From assembly GCA_029821265.1 (NCBI GenBank), contig JALGTR010000006.1:1-38432 (forward strand): a DNA stretch of 38,432 nt, written 5' to 3'. The notes under the pieces are model-generated. The model worked only from the letters and a program-made list of their open reading frames with translations, did no database searches and was not told the DNA's origin. Source of the DNA: Candidatus Zipacnadia bacterium. Lineage in GTDB: Bacteria > Armatimonadota > Zipacnadia > Zipacnadales > UBA5352. Both the position numbers and the translations under genes were made by a program. Shown here piece after piece: positions 17,286 through 25,643 of this stretch; the stretch's first letter is position 1; every line of letters begins with the position of its first letter.

Positions 17286-18386
17286 CTACTCCGCGTATGA
17301 GACCGCGACCTCGGCGAGCCACATCAGGTTCTGGCGTTCGGCCTGCCCGCCCATCGGCGGCTGGAGGATTTGGATGGCGCTCGTCCTCACCGGCTCGAAA
17401 CGGTGCTCGGAATGCTGCTTCTCCTCCTGGTCGCTGACGGTCAGTTGCGTCACCCACTCGCCATCCACCAGCGCCTGGATCTCGTAATGGCGCGAGGTGC
17501 GCCAGGTCTCGTAGTAGGGCCACCACAGATCCACTCCGTTGACCACACGCGGTTCCGGGAAGCGCATCCGCAGCCAGTGCTCGCCATCGCTCTCGGCCGA
17601 CAGCCAGGTCTTCCCGGCCGTCGTCGTATCGCTCTCGGTCATCGGCTCGCCGTCGAAGATGACGCTCCAGTCCTCCCATCGCGGGGAGTCGGTGATGCTG
17701 TCGACCGTCACGATGGTCCCGTCATCAAGCTCGAGCGACGGAGCGAGCGACCAGGTGAGCGTGCGGCGCAGCACATCCTCGTCGATCGCGTAGTCGTCAA
17801 CCACGATCTCGAGCGTTCCGGAGGTCATCTCGTCCAGCCCTTCGATCATCCACGGGAAGACCTTGACCGTGCCCCGGCGCTCATCGCGCATGGTGAGCGT
17901 GACGGCGGGGTGGTCGAGGTCGAGGTGTCGTCCCGCGACGACCACCGAAGTGGCGGAGGGGTCGATCGGGTTTTGATCGTCGGCCACCGCGAGGAGGATA
18001 CGTCGCGGCACCCGCTCGATCCAGCCCAGGTCCACGCTCTCCTCATCGACGTAGCTGTGGCCGTTCACCGTGAAGCGGACGACGCGCGGCGGGGTGTCAT
18101 CATCCATCGCCAGCCACTCAGGCGGGTCGATGACCACGAGAGCCGAACCGCCGGCAATCGCCTCCGGCCCGAGCGTTATCGTGGCGCGACCATCGATCAC
18201 GCGCGGCTCAAGCTGGTGCCACTCACCCTCGGCGTTGCGGGCCCAGACGGTGCCGACCTGGCCCCGGGCGTCGAGGGCGATCGTCACCGGTCCGGTCGAG
18301 CGTACATGCCAGCGCTCCGGAGCGTCCTGCGCAAATGCTCCGGCAAGTGTGAGGAATGCTATCACTGCGACGGACAGGGAGCGCAT
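17286..18386 (-). CDS. Secreted protein with C-terminal F5/8-type-C (discoidin-like) domain
   Basis: A 366-aa exported protein. The signal peptide covers residues 1-19 (hydrophobic core, ending GAFAQ), and GGAGG sits 7 bases before the ATG at 18386. Residues ~20-215 are beta-rich, with no family I can name. Residues ~215-366 look like a discoidin/F5/8 type C carbohydrate-binding domain: ITDSPRWEDW, AGKTWLSA, a hydrophobic LRMRFPEPRVVNGVDLWW strand pair, YEIQALVDGEW, and ending IQILQPPMGG then LAEVAVSY. Such domains bind glycans or cell surfaces. No catalytic motif is visible. It is transcribed alone from the divergent region that also drives the barrel operon. Confidence 0.78.
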   Translation of the reverse strand: MRSLSVAVIAFLTLAGAFAQDAPERWHVRSTGPVTIALDARGQVGTVWARNAEGEWHQLEPRVIDGRATITLGPEAIAGGSALVVIDPPEWLAMDDDTPPRVVRFTVNGHSYVDEESVDLGWIERVPRRILLAVADDQNPIDPSATSVVVAGRHLDLDHPAVTLTMRDERRGTVKVFPWMIEGLDEMTSGTLEIVVDDYAIDEDVLRRTLTWSLAPSLELDDGTIVTVDSITDSPRWEDWSVIFDGEPMTESDTTTAGKTWLSAESDGEHWLRMRFPEPRVVNGVDLWWPYYETWRTSRHYEIQALVDGEWVTQLTVSDQEEKQHSEHRFEPVRTSAIQILQPPMGGQAERQNLMWLAEVAVSYAE

Positions 18387-18742
18387 GACGCCACCTCCTC
18401 GCGGCTGTGAGTTGCTGTTGCCCTGTTCGCCCCCTCAGGGCGCAGGTCCTCTCTCACGGCACAGGTTTCCGCGAGGGGTTGACGACTGTGAGCGGTATCT
18501 GATGCCCGCGTTCGGCTCGGCCACGATGGCGTCAGAGGGGTGACGAGGAGATATTTTGGTTGCATTAGAATCGCCACATGGTGTAGAATTCCCGTGCGAC
18601 AGGGAGACCTGTGACGCCATGACAATAATCCGGGTCGTATCGCTTCAGGCGCTTCAGCGGGGAAGGGCCTGGTCGGCGGGACGTACGGGGCCACCGAAGC
18701 GTATCGCCGCCGCACTATTCGCAGATCTCGGAGGCAGCAGCT
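18387..18742 (+). other. Divergent intergenic region and long leader (356 bp)
   Basis: The region separates the minus-strand discoidin-like gene from the plus-strand barrel gene. It contains one AT-rich island around 18550-18590 holding a promoter-like pair. If that promoter is used, the barrel mRNA has a leader of about 145 nt. I recognise no riboswitch or RNA gene in the leader. Open frames here look non-coding. Confidence 0.6.
18560..18589 (+). promoter_or_regulatory. Sigma-70-type promoter for barrel/ketosynthase/kinase operon
   Basis: TTGCAT (18560-18565), an 18-bp spacer, and TAGAAT (18584-18589) fit a housekeeping promoter and lie in an AT-rich patch of otherwise GC-rich DNA. Transcription would start near 18596 and read into the gene at 18743. 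This is a pattern match only. Confidence 0.5.
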
Positions 18743-19825
18743 ATGGTTCCCAAGCGGACGGCCGGGCTATTACGTCTCGACTCAACGCGACACTGTCGCC
18801 ACGTCGGACGACCCCGTACGAGGACTTCTTCGCGCCATCTGATGCTTTCTGTCGTTTCGCTATGGCTCATTTGGGCCCTTCCCGTCGCAGCCCAGGGGCC
18901 CGGCGTGGAATCGTACGGCGTCCCTCATCTCTTCTCGCTCCCGACTGCGACGACCGCCCGCCAGTTTGGCATGGGCGGCGTATCCACCTGCGTCCGGGAT
19001 GTCGGCTTCCCCAACCCCGCCTTCGCCGGTGATCTCGACGGCCAGCAGGGCGGACTCCGCGGATGGCGTACGGACTTCGACGGCGACGGGATGCAGCTCA
19101 CCGCCTGGCAGGCCTGGTATGCCACACCGATCGGCGAAGGCGAGGGCATCCAGGTGCTCGGCGTCGAGCTGGATTCAGATCGTGGCGCGGTGGCGGTCGG
19201 TCCCGGGCAGGCGCTGCCGGGCGCGATCTCCGAGACCGACGCCGCGGTCCACTACGGACGGCGTCTCTCAGACCGCTGGCTGGTCGGCGGCGGCGTGGCG
19301 CCGGTGCTGCACAGCAGCTTCAACCTCTTCACCCCCGATGGGATCGTCGCGGCCCACGCCGATAGCACCGCGACCTTCGGCTTCAGGCTCGGGGCGCTCT
19401 ACCAGTGGGCGCCGGAGGGCTACGCGGGCTTCGTCTTCGACCGCTACAACGAGGACGTCTCGTTCCGGGCGGGCGCCGCCCCGCCGATGGACTTTGACTT
19501 CACCTCCACCGAATGGGCGCTTGGCATCTCAGGGCGCGTCAGTGAGCGAGTCTTCGCCGCCGCCGAGTGGATGGCGCTTGAGAGCGAGGACGGGGATGTT
19601 CGCAGCAAGACCGACGGGCTGCACTTCGGTGTTGAAGTCACCGCGACGGACGCGCTGGACCTCCGTGCGGGACTGAACGACGGTTCTCTGTCCCTTGGAG
19701 CCGGGTATGCGATCGACGGCTGGGTCGTCAATTACGCGTGGATCGACGACTGGAATGACGACGCGGTCGGCGCGGCATTGGGCGGCTCCGACACCCATCA
19801 GCTTGAGATCGGGCGATACTGGTAG
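18743..19825 (+). CDS. Outer-membrane beta-barrel-like protein
   Basis: A 360-aa predicted exported protein. ATG at 18743 has GGAGG 8 bases upstream. It gives a long Arg-rich n-region (~33 residues) before the hydrophobic core LSVVSLWLIWALPVAAQG. A shorter start at 18842 would give a conventional signal peptide but has no Shine-Dalgarno. The mature protein consists of repeated amphipathic strands with alternating hydrophobic residues, Gly and aromatics, and ends IGRYW. A terminal aromatic residue is the usual outer-membrane barrel signal. Segments such as TARQFGMGGVSTC near the N-terminus recall PorV/PorQ-type barrels. A ketosynthase-like gene follows after 22 bp, indicating an operon. Confidence 0.72.
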   Translation: MVPKRTAGLLRLDSTRHCRHVGRPRTRTSSRHLMLSVVSLWLIWALPVAAQGPGVESYGVPHLFSLPTATTARQFGMGGVSTCVRDVGFPNPAFAGDLDGQQGGLRGWRTDFDGDGMQLTAWQAWYATPIGEGEGIQVLGVELDSDRGAVAVGPGQALPGAISETDAAVHYGRRLSDRWLVGGGVAPVLHSSFNLFTPDGIVAAHADSTATFGFRLGALYQWAPEGYAGFVFDRYNEDVSFRAGAAPPMDFDFTSTEWALGISGRVSERVFAAAEWMALESEDGDVRSKTDGLHFGVEVTATDALDLRAGLNDGSLSLGAGYAIDGWVVNYAWIDDWNDDAVGAALGGSDTHQLEIGRYW

Positions 19826-19847
19826 GGAAGGGTCAAGCGGTTCAGCA

Positions 19848-21125
19848 ATGAGGCCTTCACTGACAGATATACGCAATCGTGTGGTCATCACCGGTCTGGG
19901 CGTCGTATCCTCGACGGGGATAGGCCGTGAGAGCTTCTGGGAGGCCGTCCGCGACGGCCGCTCGGGCATATCACACGTCGAGGGCTTCGACGTCTCGAAC
20001 CTGTACTGCCGGATCGCCGGTCAGATCAAAGACTTCGATCCCACGCAGTACATGGATCGATCCGAGGCGCGACGGTGTGGCCGCTTCGTGCACTTCTCGG
20101 TGGCGGCGGCCGAACACGCCGTCGAGGATGCCGGGATCGACCTCAGCCGGGTCGATCCATTCCGTAAGGGCGCGATCTTCGGCACCTCCGTGGCCGGCAG
20201 CGGCAACATTACCGATGAGATCTACCGAAAGTACTACGACCGCGGACCGCGAGCCTGCGGCGTCCTCGATCACCTCGAGATGGCGCCACACGCAGCTACG
20301 GCCCGGGTGATGATCCGCTGGGGGATGAAGGGCCCGAGCGGTTCCGTCGCGAGCGGCTGCTGTTCGGGCCTGGAGGCGATTGCATCGGGGGCCAACCTGC
20401 TCCGCGAGCGTGAGGCGGACGTCATGGTCGTCGGCGCGTCTGAGGCTGTGGTGAGCGAGTTCGGGCTCTCGTTGCTGGCGCTCACTGACATCATGACACA
20501 CCGAAACGAGGAGCCTGAGACCGCCTGCCGGCCGTTTGACGCGACCCGAGACGGGATCGTCGTGAGCGAGGGTGCCGGGGCGGTCGTCCTTGAGCGGGCG
20601 ACGTACGCGATGGAGCGCGGCGCCCCGATCTTCGCCGAGGTTCTCGGCTACGGCACGGCCACCGAGGGACAGCACCTCGCGAAGGCGGACCCCAGTGGCG
20701 AGGAGCTTGCCAACGCATTCAGGCAGGCACTGCGAGAATCGAGGCTCAGTCCGGTCGATGTGGACTACGTGTGCGCCCACGGCATCGGCAATCGGGAGTA
20801 TGACGCCGCCGACATGCGGGCCATCAAGCTCGTGCTCGGCGAACGCGCGTACAACATTCCCGTGAGTTCGATCAAGGGAACGACCGGCCAGCCGTTTGCC
20901 GCCGGCGGCACGTGGCAGACGACTGCGGCATGCATGACCCTCCAAACGGACACCATCGCGCCGACAATCAACTACCGGGTGCCTGACCCTGAGTGTGACC
21001 TCGACTGCGTCCCGAACGTTGCGCGGCCTGCCCGGGTCGATACGCTCATGGTCAACTCGCACAGCTTCGGGGGCACGCATTCGGCGTTGATTCTCAGGCG
21101 CTTTGATCCCGCAGCCGCGGCATAG
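19848..21125 (+). CDS. Beta-ketoacyl synthase (FabF-like) with altered active site
   Basis: A 425-aa thiolase-fold ketosynthase. It starts with VVITGLGVVSS. The nucleophile region is VASGCCSGLEAI, with C171 aligning to the catalytic Cys. The first catalytic His is in AHGIGNRE (H311), where HGTGT is usual. The conserved Lys is K343. The second catalytic His, normally in a TGH motif, is Gln here (KGTTGQPF, Q348), and NSHSFGGTHS replaces NSFGFGG. So condensation may be altered or lost while acyl transfer to Cys remains possible. ATG at 19848 is used; its Shine-Dalgarno is weak. The gene lies 22 bp after the barrel gene and 39 bp before a histidine kinase. No acyl carrier protein is adjacent. Confidence 0.85.
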   Translation: MRPSLTDIRNRVVITGLGVVSSTGIGRESFWEAVRDGRSGISHVEGFDVSNLYCRIAGQIKDFDPTQYMDRSEARRCGRFVHFSVAAAEHAVEDAGIDLSRVDPFRKGAIFGTSVAGSGNITDEIYRKYYDRGPRACGVLDHLEMAPHAATARVMIRWGMKGPSGSVASGCCSGLEAIASGANLLREREADVMVVGASEAVVSEFGLSLLALTDIMTHRNEEPETACRPFDATRDGIVVSEGAGAVVLERATYAMERGAPIFAEVLGYGTATEGQHLAKADPSGEELANAFRQALRESRLSPVDVDYVCAHGIGNREYDAADMRAIKLVLGERAYNIPVSSIKGTTGQPFAAGGTWQTTAACMTLQTDTIAPTINYRVPDPECDLDCVPNVARPARVDTLMVNSHSFGGTHSALILRRFDPAAAA

Positions 21126-21164
21126 CGTTTCTCGACAGCAGCAGCCCTTAGGAGACGCATCTGG

Positions 21165-23645
21165 TTGATTAAGGAGACGGCGCTTGCAGTCACGGCGACG
21201 GCGGCCGTCGCGCTGGGGATCGCGGTCTACCAGCGCAACCCCGACCGTGTGTGGAACCGCCTGTTCGCGGTTCATGCGGCGGGCGGCGGTGTCTGGGCGT
21301 TCCTGAACTACATGATCGAGACCGCCGAGACGCCCACTGAGCTCGGGCTCTGGCTGCGTCTTACGCACCCCGTCGTCGCCATGGTCATCTGCACCGTCGT
21401 TGACTTCGCCTGGACGTTCCCCGAACGCATCGACTACGTGGACACCCATCGGCGCATGCTTCTGTACGGCATCGGCCTCTTCTTCGGAATGTCGGGAGCG
21501 GCCCCGAACCTGTACCACTCAATCTCGATCACCCCCCATGCCGTTGCCGTCGACTATGGCTGGCCGTTCGTCGCCTTCGGGATATTCACGGTCGTCGCAC
21601 TCGGATACGCTGATGTCGTGCTGCTGCGCAAGGCCATTCGGCTCGAGGGCGTGCAGCGTGTGCAGGTGGTGTGGGTGCTCATTGGCCTGGCGGGCAGCCA
21701 CCTGATCGCCAGCCTCGTGATCATCATCATCCCGCTGGTCTGGGGCACCACGGCCTACAGCGGCTGGGGCGCGGCCGGGTATATCGTGACGCTGCTCGGG
21801 ATGGGATATGCCATCGCGAAGCATCGCCTGATGCGACCGGATATGGCGCTGAGACGCCTCGCCGGCGCCATGGCCTCGGCCAGTATTGTGCTTTCGGTGG
21901 GCATTGGGCTGCTACAGACTCTGGAACCGCTGCTGGTCGCGCAGGGCGTCCCGATGCCGCTGGCCTACATCGTCGTGGGGCTGCTGATGGGGATGCTCAT
22001 CCTCATCGCCCACGAGCAGGTCTCCGAGTGGATGCGCCGGATGCTCACCTCAGGCAACGACCCGGCCGTCGTCCAGGCCGAGGCGCAGTCGAACATCCTT
22101 CGCACCCTCGACGCGGATCAGCTTGGCCACAGCCTCGCTCAGGCGATCCACGACGCGCTTGAGCCGTCTCGCGTCGTGGTTTACACGAGATCAGACGACA
22201 GCAACTGGCTGCAGCCGCGTGCTTTCATCGCGGCTCGCGACGATGATACACGTGCGAGCCCGCCGGCACTGCCGCTCGACCACGAGCTGGTGCGCCTCGT
22301 GGCGGACGAGGCTGGCCTCATCACGCGAGACCAGGTCTTCCGTTTCCAGTCGCTCGACGAGGCGCGCAGGCTCTCAGCGGAGATGTCGGAGCTTGACGCG
22401 CAGACCCTGGCGCCGATGATGTGGGAGGACGAGCTGATCGGGCTGGTCCTCGTCGGCCCGAAGCTCTCGGGTGACATGTACACTGACGAGCACCTGCGGT
22501 TTGTCGCCGATATGGCGCTGCAGGCCTCGCTCGCGCTGCGCAATGCCGAGCTCTACGCGCAGACCGCCGCCCTGAAGGAGTTCAACGAGCGGATCCTGCG
22601 GGAGATGGACAACGCGGTGGTGGTCACGAACCCGTCCGGTCGCATCGTGGTCTGCAACCGCGCCGCCGAACGGGTGTTGGGCATCGATGCACGCCAGGCG
22701 CGTGGGGCGCGCATCGAGGTCCTCCCGCAGGGCATCGCGAACTGCATCCGCGCGAGTCTGGGCAGCGGCCGGATCCTCTCCAGCCAGCAGTTCCGGATCG
22801 AGCGCGACGGAACGACGGTTCCGGTCGCCTGCAGCACCTCACCGCTCGCCGGTGACGGCGACGCGTCACAGGGCGCCGTGGCTGTTATCAGCGATCTCAC
22901 GTTGATCGAGCAGCTCGACAAGGAACGCCAGGAGGCCGAACGCCTCTCGCTGATCCGCCTTATCTCGGCGGGCATGGCGCACGAGATCCGTAACCCGCTC
23001 GTGGCCATCCGCACATTCGCGGAGCTGGCGCCGAAGAGGCTGGACGATCCCGAGTTCCGCTCGAATTTCCTGACCGTCGCCCAGCAGGAGATCAAGCGGA
23101 TCGACAAGCTCGTGGGCGATCTACTGACGCTTTCGAAGCCGGCGGACGTCGTGGTAGAGGCGATTCCGATCGCCGACATCTGCCGCCAGGTGGTCCGCTC
23201 GCTGTCGGGCGTGGCAGAGGCCAAGAACGTGACGATTAACCTGCATACCAGCTCCCTTTCCGGCCACGCCGAGGGAGATCCGTCGCGTCTGCATCAGGCG
23301 ATCATGAACGTCGTCAGCAACGCCATCGAGGCCGAGCCGCCACGCGGCCGTGTGGAGGTCACGGCTACCGAGGCGCACACGCGGGACGGCGATGTCGTGC
23401 GTATCCGGGTGCACAACAGCGGCAGCTACATCCCGGAGGAGCATATCGAGGAGATCTTCCGGCCCTTTGTCAGCCGCAAGCCTGAGGGGACGGGCCTCGG
23501 GCTCGCGATCTGCCAGACGATCATCGAGGAGCATCAGGGCCAGATCAGCGTGCATTCTACGCCCGAGGACGGAACCGAGTTTGTGATCGAACTGCCGTAC
23601 GAATCTGCAAGAACGCCAACCATGCCGGCTGGTGAACGTCGATGA
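21165..23645 (+). CDS. Membrane histidine kinase: 7TM-type sensor, GAF, PAS, HisKA, HATPase
   Basis: An 826-aa sensor kinase starting at TTG 21165, with AGGAGA 9 bases upstream. Residues ~1-290 hold about eight hydrophobic helices resembling the N-terminal 7TM histidine-kinase region. Next come a GAF-like domain (~310-465) and a PAS domain (~475-580, starting ILREMDNAVVVTNPSG). The HisKA box is GMAHEIRNPL with phospho-acceptor H606. The ATPase domain is complete enough to be active: N-box NVVSNAIEAE, a G1-like HNSGSYI, FRPFVSRK and GTGLGLAI. It has no receiver, so phosphate probably passes to partners. The next gene overlaps its stop by 4 bp (ATGA), which indicates translational coupling. Confidence 0.92.
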   Translation: MIKETALAVTATAAVALGIAVYQRNPDRVWNRLFAVHAAGGGVWAFLNYMIETAETPTELGLWLRLTHPVVAMVICTVVDFAWTFPERIDYVDTHRRMLLYGIGLFFGMSGAAPNLYHSISITPHAVAVDYGWPFVAFGIFTVVALGYADVVLLRKAIRLEGVQRVQVVWVLIGLAGSHLIASLVIIIIPLVWGTTAYSGWGAAGYIVTLLGMGYAIAKHRLMRPDMALRRLAGAMASASIVLSVGIGLLQTLEPLLVAQGVPMPLAYIVVGLLMGMLILIAHEQVSEWMRRMLTSGNDPAVVQAEAQSNILRTLDADQLGHSLAQAIHDALEPSRVVVYTRSDDSNWLQPRAFIAARDDDTRASPPALPLDHELVRLVADEAGLITRDQVFRFQSLDEARRLSAEMSELDAQTLAPMMWEDELIGLVLVGPKLSGDMYTDEHLRFVADMALQASLALRNAELYAQTAALKEFNERILREMDNAVVVTNPSGRIVVCNRAAERVLGIDARQARGARIEVLPQGIANCIRASLGSGRILSSQQFRIERDGTTVPVACSTSPLAGDGDASQGAVAVISDLTLIEQLDKERQEAERLSLIRLISAGMAHEIRNPLVAIRTFAELAPKRLDDPEFRSNFLTVAQQEIKRIDKLVGDLLTLSKPADVVVEAIPIADICRQVVRSLSGVAEAKNVTINLHTSSLSGHAEGDPSRLHQAIMNVVSNAIEAEPPRGRVEVTATEAHTRDGDVVRIRVHNSGSYIPEEHIEEIFRPFVSRKPEGTGLGLAICQTIIEEHQGQISVHSTPEDGTEFVIELPYESARTPTMPAGERR

Positions 23646-25642
23646 CGATTACGGTGTTATCCAATGTCAGCGCGGATTGTGCACAGGCCGTGCGCGATGC
23701 CGTGGCGGATCGCGCCATCGTGCTGCATCCGGGCGGGATCGAAGCGACTGTTGAACTCCTCCAGTCGATACGAGCAGATCTGGTTGTGATGGAGGTTCAG
23801 CAGTTCACGCAGACCGCCGTGCGCTCCGTCGCGAATCTCCGCGAGCACGCCCCCGACGCGGTGCTGCTGTGCATCGCCCCCGACGAGGTCATTGAAGACT
23901 TCCGCTACGAGCAGGTAACCGGCCCCGACCGCTGGGTGCGTCTCAGCGCGCCGGCCCACGAACGCGATGAGATCGTCGATGCGGCGCTCGAGACCGCTGA
24001 GATGCGCGCGGAGATGGCCGCCATCGAGCGCGATACCACCGAGCCGCCGATCATCGAGGAGGGCCAGAGCCGCGGGGCGAGCGACATCGACGCATTCCGG
24101 CGCCTGATGGGCGGGGTGGCGGGCCGGTTCGACCTCGACCGCCTTCTCGAAGCCTACGTCGATGCGGTCAGCCACTTCGTCAAGTGCGCCAGCTACTGCC
24201 TGCTGTGGGAGGACGGAGAGAGGCATCTGACCGTCCGTGAGCAGCGTGGTCTACGGTCGGAGATTGCCCGCGATGCCCGGCTCTCTCGTGCCGACGCGCT
24301 CCCCAGCTGGTACCGCCGCAACCGACGGGTCGTCACCTCCGCCGAGCTGGCCTCGTGGCAGGATCGACAGCTCGCGGGGCGCATCAGGCGAGAGATGGAG
24401 CTTTTCGGCGCCCAGCTCGCAGTCCCATTGATGGTGCGCGGACGCCTCGCTGGAATCCTGATGCTCGGCGAGAAGGTGCTCGGCGAATGCTACCTCAGCC
24501 AGGAGATCGAGGTGCTCTTCACGGTCTCGAGCCACGTCTCGCTCGCCGCCGAAGGCATCGAGCTGCATCAGGAACTGGGTCGCGCGAAGGTCTACGCCGA
24601 CTGCATCGTTGAGAGCATGGCCGGGGGACTGATCACCCTCGGGCCTGACGGGCGCATTCAGGTCTGCAATCCGCGGGCGACACAGGTTCTGGGACTCGAT
24701 CGCAGCGCGGTGGAGGGATCCGACCTGCGGGCGCTTCCGTCGCCACTTGGCGACATGCTCTACGCCGCCCTTGCCGATCCGGCAGGCGGCGGCACGCGTG
24801 AGGAGGTCGCCATCCGGGGCGGCGAGACAATGCTGCGCGTGAGTACCTCCGCCCTCGTCGACGAGGACGGCGAGGTCATGGGAAGCGTCCTGATGCTCTC
24901 TGACATCACCGCCGAGAAGGAGCTTGACGCCGAGCGCGGCAGACGTGAGAGGCTGGAGGTGCTCCGCAAGATCGTGGGCCGGATAGCTCACGAGGTGAAG
25001 AACCCGCTTACCGCTGTGAAGACCTACGCCGAGCTGATCAGCGGCCGTCCAAGCGAGGATGACCGGCTCGCGAAGTTCTGGTCCGAGACGGTCCTGCCGG
25101 AGATCGATCATCTCGATGACATGCTCAGAAACCTGCTGCGCATGGTCGAGCAGCCCGAGCCCCACGTGGAGTCGGCGAGTCTGGAGGACCTGATCAAGCA
25201 GGCGGTTGAGGCGGTCCCGCTGGCGCCGGAGATCAGGCAACAGGCGTTCAATGTGGAGATCGACCGCAACCTGCCGTGGGTGATGGTCGATCCGCAGCCA
25301 ACTCGTGATGCGCTCGCGCACCTGCTGCGCTACCTCGCGGGCAGCAAGCCGTATATCGTGCACGTTGAGGCGCATCTGGAGCGCGATGAGGATCCAGGCC
25401 AGATCGTGGTCAATATGAAGCGTCATCATCGGACCAACGGGCAGTTCGACCCCCAGAGGATATTCGATCCGCTACACGTGCTGCAGGATCCCGAAGCCGA
25501 TCTTGGTCCGGTCATAAGCCAAAGGATCATCTCCAATCAGCGCGGCGATGTGAGCGCAGCCCTGGAGGACGGGCTAATGACGATGAGAATCACACTTCCG
25601 CGATCCACCTTCTCAGGCGAACCCGACCGGGGGGTGAGCTGA
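23642..25642 (+). CDS. Histidine kinase-like protein with pseudo-receiver and degenerate ATPase domain
   Basis: A 666-aa soluble signalling protein. Residues ~1-125 look like a receiver fold, but the phospho-Asp position reads ADLVVMEV, with Glu51 in place of Asp. GAF (~150-310) and PAS (~320-430) domains follow. The HisKA box GRIAHEVKNPL is intact, with H450. The C-terminal ATPase region has lost its signatures. The N-box place reads HLLRYLAGSKPY, no DxG motif is present (NMKRHHRTNG there), and GTGLGL is replaced by ADLGPVIS. It can probably be phosphorylated or dimerise but not bind ATP normally. ATG at 23642 overlaps the upstream kinase stop, and the hybrid kinase starts 1 bp after its end. 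Confidence 0.85.
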   Translation: MTITVLSNVSADCAQAVRDAVADRAIVLHPGGIEATVELLQSIRADLVVMEVQQFTQTAVRSVANLREHAPDAVLLCIAPDEVIEDFRYEQVTGPDRWVRLSAPAHERDEIVDAALETAEMRAEMAAIERDTTEPPIIEEGQSRGASDIDAFRRLMGGVAGRFDLDRLLEAYVDAVSHFVKCASYCLLWEDGERHLTVREQRGLRSEIARDARLSRADALPSWYRRNRRVVTSAELASWQDRQLAGRIRREMELFGAQLAVPLMVRGRLAGILMLGEKVLGECYLSQEIEVLFTVSSHVSLAAEGIELHQELGRAKVYADCIVESMAGGLITLGPDGRIQVCNPRATQVLGLDRSAVEGSDLRALPSPLGDMLYAALADPAGGGTREEVAIRGGETMLRVSTSALVDEDGEVMGSVLMLSDITAEKELDAERGRRERLEVLRKIVGRIAHEVKNPLTAVKTYAELISGRPSEDDRLAKFWSETVLPEIDHLDDMLRNLLRMVEQPEPHVESASLEDLIKQAVEAVPLAPEIRQQAFNVEIDRNLPWVMVDPQPTRDALAHLLRYLAGSKPYIVHVEAHLERDEDPGQIVVNMKRHHRTNGQFDPQRIFDPLHVLQDPEADLGPVISQRIISNQRGDVSAALEDGLMTMRITLPRSTFSGEPDRGVS

Positions 25643-25643
25643 C

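Noticed and set aside
18556-19032. Open frame of 158 codons overlapping the barrel gene start
   Set aside because: No Shine-Dalgarno and an Arg/Pro-rich random-looking translation. It lies in a different phase from the barrel gene, which has a good start and signal peptide.
19971-21518. Long antisense open frame (515 codons) across the ketosynthase and kinase genes
   Set aside because: It is antisense to two genes with strong motifs. Its own translation shows no domain, and it has no ribosome binding site worth noting.
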